The translations under genes and the position numbers were made by a program. Under the pieces are notes generated by a model that saw only the letters and a list, made by a program, of their open reading frames with translations, was not told the DNA's origin and searched no databases. 64,000 bases of DNA. Origin: Paenibacillus sp. FSL K6-1330. GTDB taxonomy: Bacteria; Bacillota; Bacilli; Paenibacillales; Paenibacillaceae. Shown piece after piece: positions 34,448 to 43,409 of the stretch; position 1 is the stretch's first letter, and each line of letters starts with the position of its first letter. Location of the stretch: NCBI RefSeq assembly GCF_037976825.1, contig NZ_CP150269.1:7109501-7173500 (forward strand), given 5' to 3'.

Positions 34448-36115
34448 TTGTGGTCAGTCATTGTATCCTATATTCCGAAGTGGACGATTTGGGTTCAAGC
34501 TTTACTACTCGTACTGGTACCCATCCTCATGCTGGCATTAACCAATTGGTTTCGGAAATCTATTAATTCGAGTTACTCCCTCAAACCGAACAAGCCCTCT
34601 CCCCCCGAGAGGGAGGACAGTGTTTCGCCGCAGGCTCTCATGACAGGGCTTTACGATGCGGATTTAACATCCGTCCGTAAAGCAATCGGTAACAATGGGG
34701 ACGTGGAATTCAGAGAATTTACGATCCGGGGAACGGGAACGCGGGCAGCCATCGTTTTTGTCGACGGATTGATGGACAACGATCTTATGGACACTCATCT
34801 CATAAGGCCCCTCATGTTGGTGGGAATTCCGGAAGCGGAGCAGGAACACTTCAATCGTTCAAGCGATACGATCAAAGCCTATATCAGCAGCCAGATGCTT
34901 CCTGTAAGCGAAATTAAACATACCGATAGATTATTGGAACTCGTACAATCTGTTCTTGCGGGCACAACCAGTTTATTGGTAGATGGAATGCAAGGCGCCT
35001 TCCTGGTTGGTTCTGCCAAGGGGAAGAGCCGAAATATAGAAGAACCTTTATCCGAAGCACTTCTTCGGGGCCCGCGTGTCGGGTTTACTGAGAGATTGGC
35101 AGACAATACAGGATTGCTGCGGCTTCACGGAAAAAACGAAAGCCTCCTGCTCACCAGATTTGAAGTTGGGAACCGTGTGAAAAAAGATCTGGTCATCGCC
35201 TATATGAAAGATATTGCCGACCCGAAGCTGGTCGATGAGGTCGTTACGCGAATTCAGAAAATCGAAATCGATGACCCTCTTGAATCGGGATACATCGAGC
35301 AGTTGATTGAGGAAAATGTCATGAGTCCTTTTCAGCAAGTGCAAAACACGGAAAGACCCGATAGGGTGATCGGGGCTTTACTCGAAGGGCGGGTAGCTAT
35401 CCTGCTTGACGGCACACCGTATGCTCTAATCGTGCCTGTCACGTTCAGTATGCTGCTGCAGTCGCCGGAGGATTATTACGAGAGATGGATCTCGGGATCC
35501 TTTGTCCGCTTATTGCGTGTTCTCTCCGCCCTGCTGGCACTTCTGGCTCCGGCACTGTACATTTCGTTTATTTCGTTTCACCCCGGTCTAATTCCGACCA
35601 AGCTAGCGTTAACAATTATTGAATCCAGGCAAGGTGTGCCTTTTCCCTCGCTTATTGAAGCGCTCATCATGGAAGTTGCCATAGAAATATTACGGGAGGC
35701 CGGTATTAGATTACCTAAACCAATCGGACCTGCCATGGGTATCGTAGGCGGTCTGATTATTGGCGATGCTGCCGTAAATGCCGGAATTGTCAGTCCGTTT
35801 CTCGTTATTGTCGTGGCCGTGACCGCCATCTCTTCCTTCACGATCCCGGTCTACAGTGCCGGCATTACACTGCGCGTTCTCCGGTTTACCGCGATGTTCT
35901 TTGCCGCCGTACTTGGACTGTTTGGAGTCGTTATGTTTTTTCTGCTTCTCTGCAGTCATTTGGTCATACTGAAGAGCTTCGGCGTACCTTATGCAAGTCC
36001 AATGGTGCCTTACGGCATCAGTGACTTGAAGGACTTCCTCATTCGGTTCCCGCTGAAAGTGATGAAGAAAAGACCTCAAATGTTAAACCCGAAGGACCCT
36101 GACCGCAGAAATTAA
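34448..36115 (+). CDS. GerA-family spore germination protein (A subunit)
   Basis: 555 aa. Family hallmarks: [42 protein letters not shown], a cluster of C-terminal membrane helices from about 320 and [25 protein letters not shown]. The A subunit of a nutrient germinant receptor sits in the spore inner membrane with B and C subunits. Unusually the product opens with a hydrophobic helix (about 10-35) before the soluble N-terminal domain, which usually starts directly. TTG start at 34448 is supported by GGGGTGA. The first gene of a three-gene operon, probably SigG-dependent, though I could not place a SigG promoter with confidence. Confidence 0.92.
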   Translation: MWSVIVSYIPKWTIWVQALLLVLVPILMLALTNWFRKSINSSYSLKPNKPSPPEREDSVSPQALMTGLYDADLTSVRKAIGNNGDVEFREFTIRGTGTRAAIVFVDGLMDNDLMDTHLIRPLMLVGIPEAEQEHFNRSSDTIKAYISSQMLPVSEIKHTDRLLELVQSVLAGTTSLLVDGMQGAFLVGSAKGKSRNIEEPLSEALLRGPRVGFTERLADNTGLLRLHGKNESLLLTRFEVGNRVKKDLVIAYMKDIADPKLVDEVVTRIQKIEIDDPLESGYIEQLIEENVMSPFQQVQNTERPDRVIGALLEGRVAILLDGTPYALIVPVTFSMLLQSPEDYYERWISGSFVRLLRVLSALLALLAPALYISFISFHPGLIPTKLALTIIESRQGVPFPSLIEALIMEVAIEILREAGIRLPKPIGPAMGIVGGLIIGDAAVNAGIVSPFLVIVVAVTAISSFTIPVYSAGITLRVLRFTAMFFAAVLGLFGVVMFFLLLCSHLVILKSFGVPYASPMVPYGISDLKDFLIRFPLKVMKKRPQMLNPKDPDRRN

Positions 36116-36145
36116 TCATCCTATGCACGAAATGAGGCTAAGACC

Positions 36146-37255
36146 ATGAGCAGCACAAATAACAGCACCCATGACCAGATTACCACATCTCAAGCTGCCG
36201 TCATGATCATTAACTACATGCTGGGTGCCGGTATCCTGACGCTCCCCAGAACGACGGTGGAGGCCGCCAAAACGCCGGATGTGTGGATCTCGATTCTCAT
36301 CTCCGGGTTGATCATCCTGTTGTCAGGAATGATCGTCGTGTCGTTATGCCGAAGATTTCAAGGGAAAACGTGGTTTCAATTTGTACCTGAGATCACCGGG
36401 AAATGGCTGGCTTTTGTTTTAAGTCTGCTGTTTATTGGTTATTTCATTACCATTTCCGCTTTTGAGATCCGGATAATGGCGGAGGTAACGGGGTTATATC
36501 TGTTGGAAGGCACGCCCGTTTGGGCCATCGTGATGACCTTTATGTGGATCGGTCTGTATTTGACCACCGGGGGGATCAACAGTATCGCCAGAATCTGCGA
36601 GATCATTCTGCCGATTACGCTGGTTTTTTTCCTCGTAGCGATCCTATTGAGCAGCAATATTTTTGATATCAAAAATTTAAGGCCGGTACTCGGCTCAGGG
36701 TTTATGCCTGTGATTCGGGGGTTAAAACCATCTTTGCTATCTTTAACGGGTTACGAGATCATGTTCGTTGCCATGGCGTTTATGAAGTCTCCCAAAAAAG
36801 GCACCAAAGCCATGCTCGTTGGCATTACGGTTCCCCTGGTCATCTATTTAATCACCGTCATTATGGTTATTGGCGGGCTCTCCATAAACGGAGTTGAGAC
36901 AAGAACATGGCCAACACTGGACTTAATGCGGAGTTTTGAAATGCAGGGACTGATATTCGAGCGTTTTGAGTCCCTACTGCTTGTCATCTGGATCATGCAA
37001 ATATTCTCGACCTTTACGATTACGCATTACGCAGCTTCTCTCGGCTGGTCCCAACTGCTTAAGAAGAACATACGCCCCTTTCTCTTTATTCTGCTTCCTG
37101 TCATCTTCCTCATCGCGATGATTCCGAAGGACGTATCGGAAACATTCAAGCTGGGAGATACGGTTGGCAACATGTCAATCTATTTATTCGGTGGGCTTCC
37201 GCTCATTCTATTACTGATCAGCATCGCCCGCAAGAAAGGTGTGAAGCCTAAATGA
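36146..37255 (+). CDS. GerB-type spore germination permease
   Basis: 369 aa, about ten membrane helices of the APC superfamily. Starts ITTSQAAVMIINYMLGAGILTLPR, typical for germinant-receptor B subunits, which bind the germinant. It lies 30 bp after the A gene and its end overlaps the C gene by 4 bp (ATGA). The germinant (amino acid or sugar) cannot be inferred from the sequence. Confidence 0.93.
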   Translation: MSSTNNSTHDQITTSQAAVMIINYMLGAGILTLPRTTVEAAKTPDVWISILISGLIILLSGMIVVSLCRRFQGKTWFQFVPEITGKWLAFVLSLLFIGYFITISAFEIRIMAEVTGLYLLEGTPVWAIVMTFMWIGLYLTTGGINSIARICEIILPITLVFFLVAILLSSNIFDIKNLRPVLGSGFMPVIRGLKPSLLSLTGYEIMFVAMAFMKSPKKGTKAMLVGITVPLVIYLITVIMVIGGLSINGVETRTWPTLDLMRSFEMQGLIFERFESLLLVIWIMQIFSTFTITHYAASLGWSQLLKKNIRPFLFILLPVIFLIAMIPKDVSETFKLGDTVGNMSIYLFGGLPLILLLISIARKKGVKPK

Positions 37256-38457
37256 ACAGATACATAAGATATGCGTCCGTATTGTCGGCAAGTTTGCTGC
37301 TTTTTCTGACTACCGGCTGCTGGAGCAGCAACGAGATCGAGGATGTCAGCGTCATTGTAGGTTTGGGACTGGATATAGCGAATGAGTCCAGGTTTGAACG
37401 GGACATTAATCAACAGGGAGCATCCTACCCCAAAAAGAAAGTGTTGACGGCAACGGTTCAGATTGTACCCCCGATTACAGGAAAAAATGAGAAAAAAAGC
37501 GGGGGCAGTTCGTCATCGCCAAGCAAGGCCTACCTGAATGAACAATTAACGGGAGATTCCGTCTTCCAAATCTTCCGTCAATTTTCTTTACGCAGAGACC
37601 GTCCGCTTGTTGCCCACCATCTGAAGGTCATCGTGGTTTCAAGCGAATTAGCCAGAAGGTATAGCTTGGAACAGATATTTGACTTTATTCTCCGCGATAA
37701 CGATATCCGCCCCAGCTGCCTGGTGGTGGTAAGCCACCGCAGTGCACTTGAAGCGTTGAGCTCCAATGAACCCGGTGAGATCCCCGCTCTCTACTTAATG
37801 GGACTCGTGGATAACCGCTATCGTTCCAACAAAATCATCCCTCCCATGAGCCTTATTAAACTCGACAGCACCATGCAATCGGGGGAAAGCTTCCTGTTAC
37901 AGAATGTCGTTACCGCCCAAGGCGAGCATAAATTTTCGGGAGCTGCCATTTTTAAAGGCAGCACCAAGAAATGGATCGGAGAGTTAAGCCAATATGACCT
38001 GGAAGGCTTGTTATGGGTCATGGAAGATGTGAAGGGAGGGTCACTGAAGACATATGCGCCAAAAACCGGGCATACCGTAACCTACGAACCCAAGAATTCC
38101 CATAGCACCATCATTCCTAAAGTTCAAGGAGACGAGATTTCATTTCATATCAAGATCGAATCAGAAGGCAGATTAATTGAAGACTGGAGTTTCCCGGAAA
38201 TCCCCTCATCCGGGCAATACATCAACGAGTTGGAGCAACAGTTTGAAGAAGAAGCACGCAAACAGATCGAGCAGGTGCTGAACAAAATGCAGCATGTCTA
38301 TCATGTGGACGTTGGGGGCTTTGGTGATCAGGTCCGCATCAAACATCCAAAATTGTGGAAGAAGGTGAAGGAGAATTGGGATGAAACCTTTAGCCATGCC
38401 CCTATTACGTATGAAGTCAAGATGAACATAACAGACTTCGGTTCCTCAACAGACTAA
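37252..38457 (+). CDS. Ger(x)C-family germination lipoprotein
   Basis: 401 aa. Signal peptide with a lipobox LTTGC (Cys about 23) followed by WSSNEIEDVSVIVGLGLDI, the standard GerC opening, and FRQFSLRRDRPLVAHHLKVIVVS in the middle. The C subunit anchors to the outer face of the inner spore membrane. Coupled to the permease gene by overlap; last gene of the operon, followed by a hairpin. Confidence 0.93.
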   Translation: MNRYIRYASVLSASLLLFLTTGCWSSNEIEDVSVIVGLGLDIANESRFERDINQQGASYPKKKVLTATVQIVPPITGKNEKKSGGSSSSPSKAYLNEQLTGDSVFQIFRQFSLRRDRPLVAHHLKVIVVSSELARRYSLEQIFDFILRDNDIRPSCLVVVSHRSALEALSSNEPGEIPALYLMGLVDNRYRSNKIIPPMSLIKLDSTMQSGESFLLQNVVTAQGEHKFSGAAIFKGSTKKWIGELSQYDLEGLLWVMEDVKGGSLKTYAPKTGHTVTYEPKNSHSTIIPKVQGDEISFHIKIESEGRLIEDWSFPEIPSSGQYINELEQQFEEEARKQIEQVLNKMQHVYHVDVGGFGDQVRIKHPKLWKKVKENWDETFSHAPITYEVKMNITDFGSSTD

Positions 38458-38460
38458 ACG

Positions 38461-38485
38461 AGCGCTGACGAATACTGTCAGCGCT
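38461..38485. terminator. Hairpin between germination operon and permease gene
   Basis: Perfect 9-bp stem AGCGCTGAC/GTCAGCGCT with a 7-base loop, 3 bp after the GerC stop and 19 bp before the stop of the convergent gene. The T-tract is weak on both sides. Confidence 0.6.
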
Positions 38486-38503
38486 ATTTATGTTTGCCAT
38501 GGC

Positions 38504-39919
38504 TTACACCAGAAACATCGCCACGACGGTAGTCACGGTCAGACCTAGCAGCACCGGCTTCAAATTTCGTCTGGCAAGCTCGAACGGGCTGACTCCGCAG
38601 ATGGCTGCAGCCGGGATCAACGCCCAGGGAATGAGCGTACCGCCACCTACCCAGATTGCGGCAACCTGCCCAAGCGCCGTCAGGGTAGCCGCGCCCGAGC
38701 CAATGGCCGTAGCGAACAGCTGCGCGATCGAGCCGGCAAGCGATATACCCGAGAAGCCCGAACCGTCAAGCCCTGTAATCGCGCCGGTGATCGTCAATGT
38801 TACCGAACCCACCGCACCGTTCAGCGGCACCGCATTCGCGAGGGCAACCCCCAGATCGTTCACGATCCCATGAGATGCTTCCGGGAGCACTTTACCGAAC
38901 AATTCGGTAAATGCTGCATCCCCCAGATAGAAGAACGCCGCAATAGGAATGACGGGACCGAATACTTTGAATCCAAACATGAATCCCTCGATCAAATACG
39001 AGGTGACCTTCTCTAATCCCCGGTTGCGGTGAGCCAGCAAGGCAATGACACTGAGGATAAGGACGGCTGTGCCGCCGACCAAGGCCGTTGCATCTCCGCC
39101 CTGCAGCTTTAGGATGAACATGGTGACAACGTCTGCCGCGAACAACAGCAGAATGATGATAGCCAACCATTTTTTCATAACCGGCGATATCGCCGAAACA
39201 GCATCATCCTCTTCGGTACGCGTGGTAAGCGCGTCTCCCGTGCTTTTAATGGTTACCAGTCCATCTCTCCAGCTGCCGTTCCGCTGATCTCTGCGCATCA
39301 TCCAGAATGCCGTTACGGTTGTCACAAGTCCCATGACGATCACGAGCGGCACACTGGCAGCCATAACGCTGGATACAGGCAAACCGGCTGCATCCGCGGT
39401 TAATTTAGGCGCACCCTGGATAATATAATCTCCCGATAGCGCAATGCCGTGACCGAACAGATTCATCGCCACCGCCGCACCGAGGGCCGGCAAACCCACA
39501 CGGATGGCCACAGGCAGCAGGACCGCACCAATTAACGCAACTGCCGGTGACGGCCAGAAGAAGAAGGACGTGACCATCATAATGATTCCGATGCCCCAGT
39601 AAGCCATCGCGGGAGTACGTAGAAACCGGGTTAGCGGGGCCACCATCGTCTCGTTGATCCCCGTCTTGATCAAGACTCGGCTCATCGCCACGATGATGGA
39701 TATAATCATGATGGTGCCCATCAGCTCTTTGGTCGCATAGATGAATGAATGAAAAACGCCGGAGACCGAGCCGCTTAGCGTTTCCGTAGCCAGAAGGCCA
39801 AGCGCAAATATTCCGGTAATACAAATAAGCGACGTATCGCGCCGCCGAATCAACAGCGTCATGATCAAGACGATAAACGCCAGGTACACCCAGTGAATCG
39901 CGGTTAAATAGATCCCCAT
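38504..39919 (-). CDS. Ion-transporter-superfamily membrane permease, substrate unknown
   Basis: 471 aa with about 11-12 hydrophobic segments throughout and motifs such as FFFWPSPAVALIGAVLLPVAIRVGLPALGAAVAMNLFGHG and a C-terminal GGGTLIPWALIPAAAICGVSPFELARR. The layout, with two inverted halves and re-entrant-like Gly/Ser/Pro stretches, fits the IT superfamily of carboxylate carriers (DcuC/CitMHS/GntP-like). Nothing nearby reveals the substrate. It is monocistronic, convergent with the germination operon and divergent from a small membrane protein. Confidence 0.75.
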   Translation of the reverse strand: MGIYLTAIHWVYLAFIVLIMTLLIRRRDTSLICITGIFALGLLATETLSGSVSGVFHSFIYATKELMGTIMIISIIVAMSRVLIKTGINETMVAPLTRFLRTPAMAYWGIGIIMMVTSFFFWPSPAVALIGAVLLPVAIRVGLPALGAAVAMNLFGHGIALSGDYIIQGAPKLTADAAGLPVSSVMAASVPLVIVMGLVTTVTAFWMMRRDQRNGSWRDGLVTIKSTGDALTTRTEEDDAVSAISPVMKKWLAIIILLLFAADVVTMFILKLQGGDATALVGGTAVLILSVIALLAHRNRGLEKVTSYLIEGFMFGFKVFGPVIPIAAFFYLGDAAFTELFGKVLPEASHGIVNDLGVALANAVPLNGAVGSVTLTITGAITGLDGSGFSGISLAGSIAQLFATAIGSGAATLTALGQVAAIWVGGGTLIPWALIPAAAICGVSPFELARRNLKPVLLGLTVTTVVAMFLV

Positions 39920-40007
39920 ATGAAGTCACGCCCTTTCTCAGGCAGCAGGTTTGATGTGACTACATCTTATGCATGGGCCTGGGCAAAGGTTAATTCGGGA
40001 TCGCGCC

Positions 40008-40439
40008 ATGATTCACAACTCGATTGGGCAGTCTCAAGGGGCCTACATTCTATTATCTCTCGTTATATTTCTCCTGTTCATTGCCGCTTCGTTAGGGGCA
40101 TGGGCACAAAAGACATGGGGATGGTCGGCAACAGTGGGACTATATGTTACATTCATATTTTCCATCTTCATGTCAACAGGTGTTGCCATGCGAGTGTCCG
40201 ACATTGATATCAACGCGCAATTCTTTTGGAAACCTATACTCTTGATTATCATCTCTATTGCTGCGTTATGGTTTTGGTTTCGAGCGGCCATCCGCAGCAG
40301 ATTCCATCTACAGCTGAAAGCGATACTGCTTACTTTGGTTGCCAGCATCGGGTTCATTCTCCTCGCAGTTCTCATAGATTACCTCCAATTCAGAATCATG
40401 GACCACTGGATTTCCAACGTCATCTCCAATTCGGTATAG
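40008..40439 (+). CDS. Small four-helix membrane protein of unknown function
   Basis: 143 aa from ATG 40008 with four strongly hydrophobic segments (about 10-35, 45-65, 75-95, 105-130) and short polar loops. No conserved motif is recognised. The ribosome site is weak (GGGA), and an earlier in-frame ATG at 39969 cannot be excluded. It lies 45 bp upstream of the Bce-type regulator gene on the same strand and might be a small accessory protein of that module; this is positional inference only. Confidence 0.6.
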   Translation: MIHNSIGQSQGAYILLSLVIFLLFIAASLGAWAQKTWGWSATVGLYVTFIFSIFMSTGVAMRVSDIDINAQFFWKPILLIIISIAALWFWFRAAIRSRFHLQLKAILLTLVASIGFILLAVLIDYLQFRIMDHWISNVISNSV

Positions 40440-40483
40440 TAGTACATGATGTAGTTTGGAGTTAAAAGGAGTTGGAAGGATCA

Positions 40484-41185
40484 GTGTATACCATCCTGAT
40501 TGTGGAAGACGATGAACGAATCGCGGATAAATTAAGATCGGCTATTTCCAAATATGATTTTAACGTACGGATCACCGAAGACTTCAGCCGCGTCATGGAC
40601 ATTTTTACGGATACGAAGCCGGATCTGGTTCTGCTGGACGTCAATCTGCCGAAATTCGACGGTTTCTATTGGTGCAGGCAAATCCGTACCCAATCGCACT
40701 GCCCGATCATCTTCATCTCGGCGCGCGACAGCGGCATGGATCAGATTATGGCACTGGAAAACGGGGCGGATGATTATATAACGAAGCCGTTTGACATGGA
40801 GCTTGTTCTGGCGAAGATCCGCAGCCACCTGCGCCGTGCAGTCGGTGCCTATGCCTCCGGTCAGGAGGATGAGCATACCGTCGAAAGCGCCGGTCTCATC
40901 ATCTATCCGGAGCGATTCGTCGTGACTTATGGAGATGAGTCAGCTGAGCTTACCCAGAAGGAAGCCGCCCTGCTTACGATGCTGATGGAAAAAGACGGCC
41001 GTGTGGTCAGCCGTGAGCGGCTGCTGGACCTGATGTGGGAAGATCAGCATTTCATTGATGACAACACGTTAAATGTTTATATTACAAGGGTTCGCCGCAA
41101 GCTTCGTGAGCTGGGCGCCGGAGATCTTATCGAAACAGTCCGGGGAGCAGGCTACCGGTTCATGACAGGCAGGGAGCCTCAATGA
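40484..41185 (+). CDS. BceR-type response regulator
   Basis: 233 aa OmpR-family regulator. Receiver domain with VEDDE at the N-terminus, phospho-acceptor Asp in VLLDVNLPKFDGFYWCRQIR and the Lys of DDYITKPF, then a winged helix with DNTLNVYITRVRRKL. The phrase LPKFDGFYWC is typical of the BceR/VraR-like peptide-antibiotic group. GTG 40484 is chosen from GGAAGG spacing; TTG 40472 is possible. Overlaps the kinase start by 4 bp. Controls the BceAB-type exporter 1.4 kb downstream. Confidence 0.9.
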   Translation: MYTILIVEDDERIADKLRSAISKYDFNVRITEDFSRVMDIFTDTKPDLVLLDVNLPKFDGFYWCRQIRTQSHCPIIFISARDSGMDQIMALENGADDYITKPFDMELVLAKIRSHLRRAVGAYASGQEDEHTVESAGLIIYPERFVVTYGDESAELTQKEAALLTMLMEKDGRVVSRERLLDLMWEDQHFIDDNTLNVYITRVRRKLRELGAGDLIETVRGAGYRFMTGREPQ

Positions 41186-42192
41186 GACTCTTCCTGCGGG
41201 AGCATCTCCCGCTCATATTGTTTTTTACCGTTCAAATGCTGCTCATCCCCCTGCTGTACTGGCTTACCGGTGAAGGCAGACCTTTTACTGTCGTGCTATA
41301 TGGGGTGCTGTTGAGCAGTGTCGTGCTGCTCCTCTATCTTGCATACCGGTATCTTTCCCATCGCACAATGTATCAAGAGCTTTCTTCCGAGGAGCTTTCG
41401 GAGAAGGAATTCTTAAGCCCTCCCCTGGGTGAAGCGCCTCTGCCGGAAGCGATACACGAGCGGATCAGCCATTATGAACGCTTATACCGCGAACAGCTGC
41501 ATCGACATCAGAGTCAAACCGACCAACATCTGGCTTTCGTCAACCGCTGGGTACATCAGATGAAGACCCCGCTGTCGGTGATTCAGCTAACGCTCGATGA
41601 AGTCGAAGAAGCACCCGCCGAACATATTCGGGAAGAGCTTGAGCGCATTCGCAAAGGCCTCGAAATGGTGCTGTATACCGCACGCCTGGACCGGTTCGAG
41701 CAGGATTTCGCGGTAGAAGCCATCGGCCTTCGTGCCGCGGTAAGCGAATCCGTCGTCGAGAACCGGAAGCTGTTCATTCGTAAGGGCATTACGCCGGTGT
41801 TCCAAATCGATGATCAGATCTCCGTCTATACGGATGCCAAGTGGTTTCGATTTATGCTGGGTCAGATTCTGACGAACGCTGTGAACTACTCCGGCAGCCC
41901 CGGCAAGAAGATTCAATTAACCGCAGAAGAAGCGGGGAAACACATCAAACTTCATATACGCGATGAGGGTATCGGCATTGCGCCCGAGGACATCAATCGG
42001 GTGTTCCATCCCTACTTCACCGGAGAGCGCGGTCGGCAATATCATGAATCCACCGGTATGGGCCTGTATCTTGTCCGTGAAATTGCCCATAAGCTGAATC
42101 ACACCGTCCAACTGGAATCCACGCTGGGTGAAGGAACCACCGTTACCTTGACGCTGCAGAAAGCAGTAAAAGAAGACACATCTCATTCTTAG
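41182..42192 (+). CDS. BceS-type intramembrane-sensing histidine kinase
   Basis: 336 aa. Two N-terminal helices (about 10-28 and 38-58) with almost no extracellular loop, the mark of kinases that sense through their ABC transporter. Kinase core: phospho-acceptor His in FVNRWVHQMKTPLSVI, N-box QILTNAVNYSG, G-boxes DEGIGIAPED and STGMGLYLVREIAHKL. Works with the adjacent regulator and the BceAB-type transporter in bacitracin-like peptide detection. Normally the transporter genes follow directly; here a repeat element lies between. Confidence 0.92.
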   Translation: MRLFLREHLPLILFFTVQMLLIPLLYWLTGEGRPFTVVLYGVLLSSVVLLLYLAYRYLSHRTMYQELSSEELSEKEFLSPPLGEAPLPEAIHERISHYERLYREQLHRHQSQTDQHLAFVNRWVHQMKTPLSVIQLTLDEVEEAPAEHIREELERIRKGLEMVLYTARLDRFEQDFAVEAIGLRAAVSESVVENRKLFIRKGITPVFQIDDQISVYTDAKWFRFMLGQILTNAVNYSGSPGKKIQLTAEEAGKHIKLHIRDEGIGIAPEDINRVFHPYFTGERGRQYHESTGMGLYLVREIAHKLNHTVQLESTLGEGTTVTLTLQKAVKEDTSHS

Positions 42193-42350
42193 GTGGGTCT
42201 TCTTTGCATTGGACAGAGGCTAATTTCATATCGATCATCTCAGAATACGAACAAAAAATACGAACATAACCTTATGGGAGATGTAAGCTCCGTTTCACCT
42301 AAATCCATAGCAGGGTCAGGTCAGTATACGATAGAGTTAGGTTACACTAA

Positions 42351-42605
42351 GAGGTTGTTCAAAAAGTCGTCTTTTGATCACGAAGGGAGTCAAGAAGTAA
42401 CTCGGCATCGAATCTTGAATTCAGCTGGGCCTAGGTAGAAGCTTCCGAAGCATGTTTCCTGCGGAAACATTCAGGTGCTCACGTACCCAAAACGTACGCT
42501 CCGCTCCTCACTCCCTAGCTTCATCTAACCTAAAGCGTTTTGAAAAAACGCACTTCGGAAGCATAAGCTTCGGTGCTGAAAATCCGACTTTTTGAACTCG
42601 CACAC
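42351..42605. mobile_element. 255-bp MITE-like element between bceRS-type and bceAB-type genes
   Basis: Terminal inverted repeats GTTCAAAAAGTCG (42357-42369) and CGACTTTTTGAAC (42585-42597), with outer ends GAGGTT and GCACAC. It encodes no protein that I can support. The right part, with CATAAGCTTCGGTGCTGAAA, recurs in opposite orientation at 22763-22821. The sequence ACACTAA occurs at both edges (42344-42350, 42602-42608); part of it belongs to the element end, so the true duplication may be only TAA. It fills most of the 446-bp gap 42193-42638; the remaining 160 bp to its left probably held the original transporter promoter. Confidence 0.7.
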
Positions 42606-42638
42606 TAATGAGGTATACAGAAAGGAGCTTCTGGGTTT

Positions 42639-43409
42639 ATGGATATTCTTGAAGTAAAAGCATTAAACAAAGAATATGCGGGCAAAGTGGCGACACAAGC
42701 TCTTACCGATATTCATCTCACCATCCAAGAAGGGGAATTCGTCGGCATCATGGGCCCTTCTGGCAGCGGCAAAACCACCCTGCTGAACATGGTGTCCACC
42801 ATCGATCGTCCAAGCTCGGGCGAGGTCAAGATCGGGGGCAAAAATCCTTATACTATGAAAAAAAGTGAACTTGCCCACTTCCGTCGCAAACAGCTCGGCT
42901 TTGTGTTTCAAGATTTCAATCTGCTTGATACGTTAACGGTTGCCGAGAATATCGTGCTTCCGCTTACGCTGGACCGTCGTCCGCTCAAGGACATGGAGTC
43001 GCTGCTGCAGCAAACCGCTTCACGGCTTGGCATCCGCGAAATTCTGAATAAACGCGTGTACGAAATTTCGGGAGGGCAACGACAGCGCACCGCGATTGCC
43101 AGGGCTATCATCGGCGCACCTCTGTTATTGCTTGCGGATGAGCCTACAGGAGCGCTCGATTCCAACTCCTCACGCATCGTGATGGAGTCGTTAGCTGAAA
43201 TTAACGAGCGGGATCGTACCACATTGATGCTAGTTACGCATGATCCTTTGGCCGCAAGCTATTGCAACCGCATCGTCTTTATTAAAGACGGCAAGCTTGC
43301 CGCCGAAATTCACCGCGGAGAGAACCGGCAGGCCTTTTTCCAAAAAATCATCGATACGCTATCGTTCTGGGGAGGGAATACAAGTGAGCTTTCCTCAATT
43401 CGCGTTTAA
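42639..43409 (+). CDS. BceA-type ABC transporter ATP-binding protein
   Basis: 256 aa. Walker A GPSGSGKT (39-46), Q-loop VFQDFNLLDTLTVAENI, signature YEISGGQRQRTAIARA, Walker B LLLADEPTGALDS, H-loop LVTHDP. The NLLDTLTVAENI form is characteristic of the BceA/LolD group. Preceded by AAAGGAGC. Its 3' end overlaps the permease start by 26 bp. Powers antimicrobial-peptide detoxification and signalling with the following permease. Confidence 0.94.
   Translation: MDILEVKALNKEYAGKVATQALTDIHLTIQEGEFVGIMGPSGSGKTTLLNMVSTIDRPSSGEVKIGGKNPYTMKKSELAHFRRKQLGFVFQDFNLLDTLTVAENIVLPLTLDRRPLKDMESLLQQTASRLGIREILNKRVYEISGGQRQRTAIARAIIGAPLLLLADEPTGALDSNSSRIVMESLAEINERDRTTLMLVTHDPLAASYCNRIVFIKDGKLAAEIHRGENRQAFFQKIIDTLSFWGGNTSELSSIRV

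Noticed and set aside
42193..42438. An 81-codon frame after the BceS-type gene
   Set aside because: It runs into the MITE-like element, has no ribosome site and no family resemblance.
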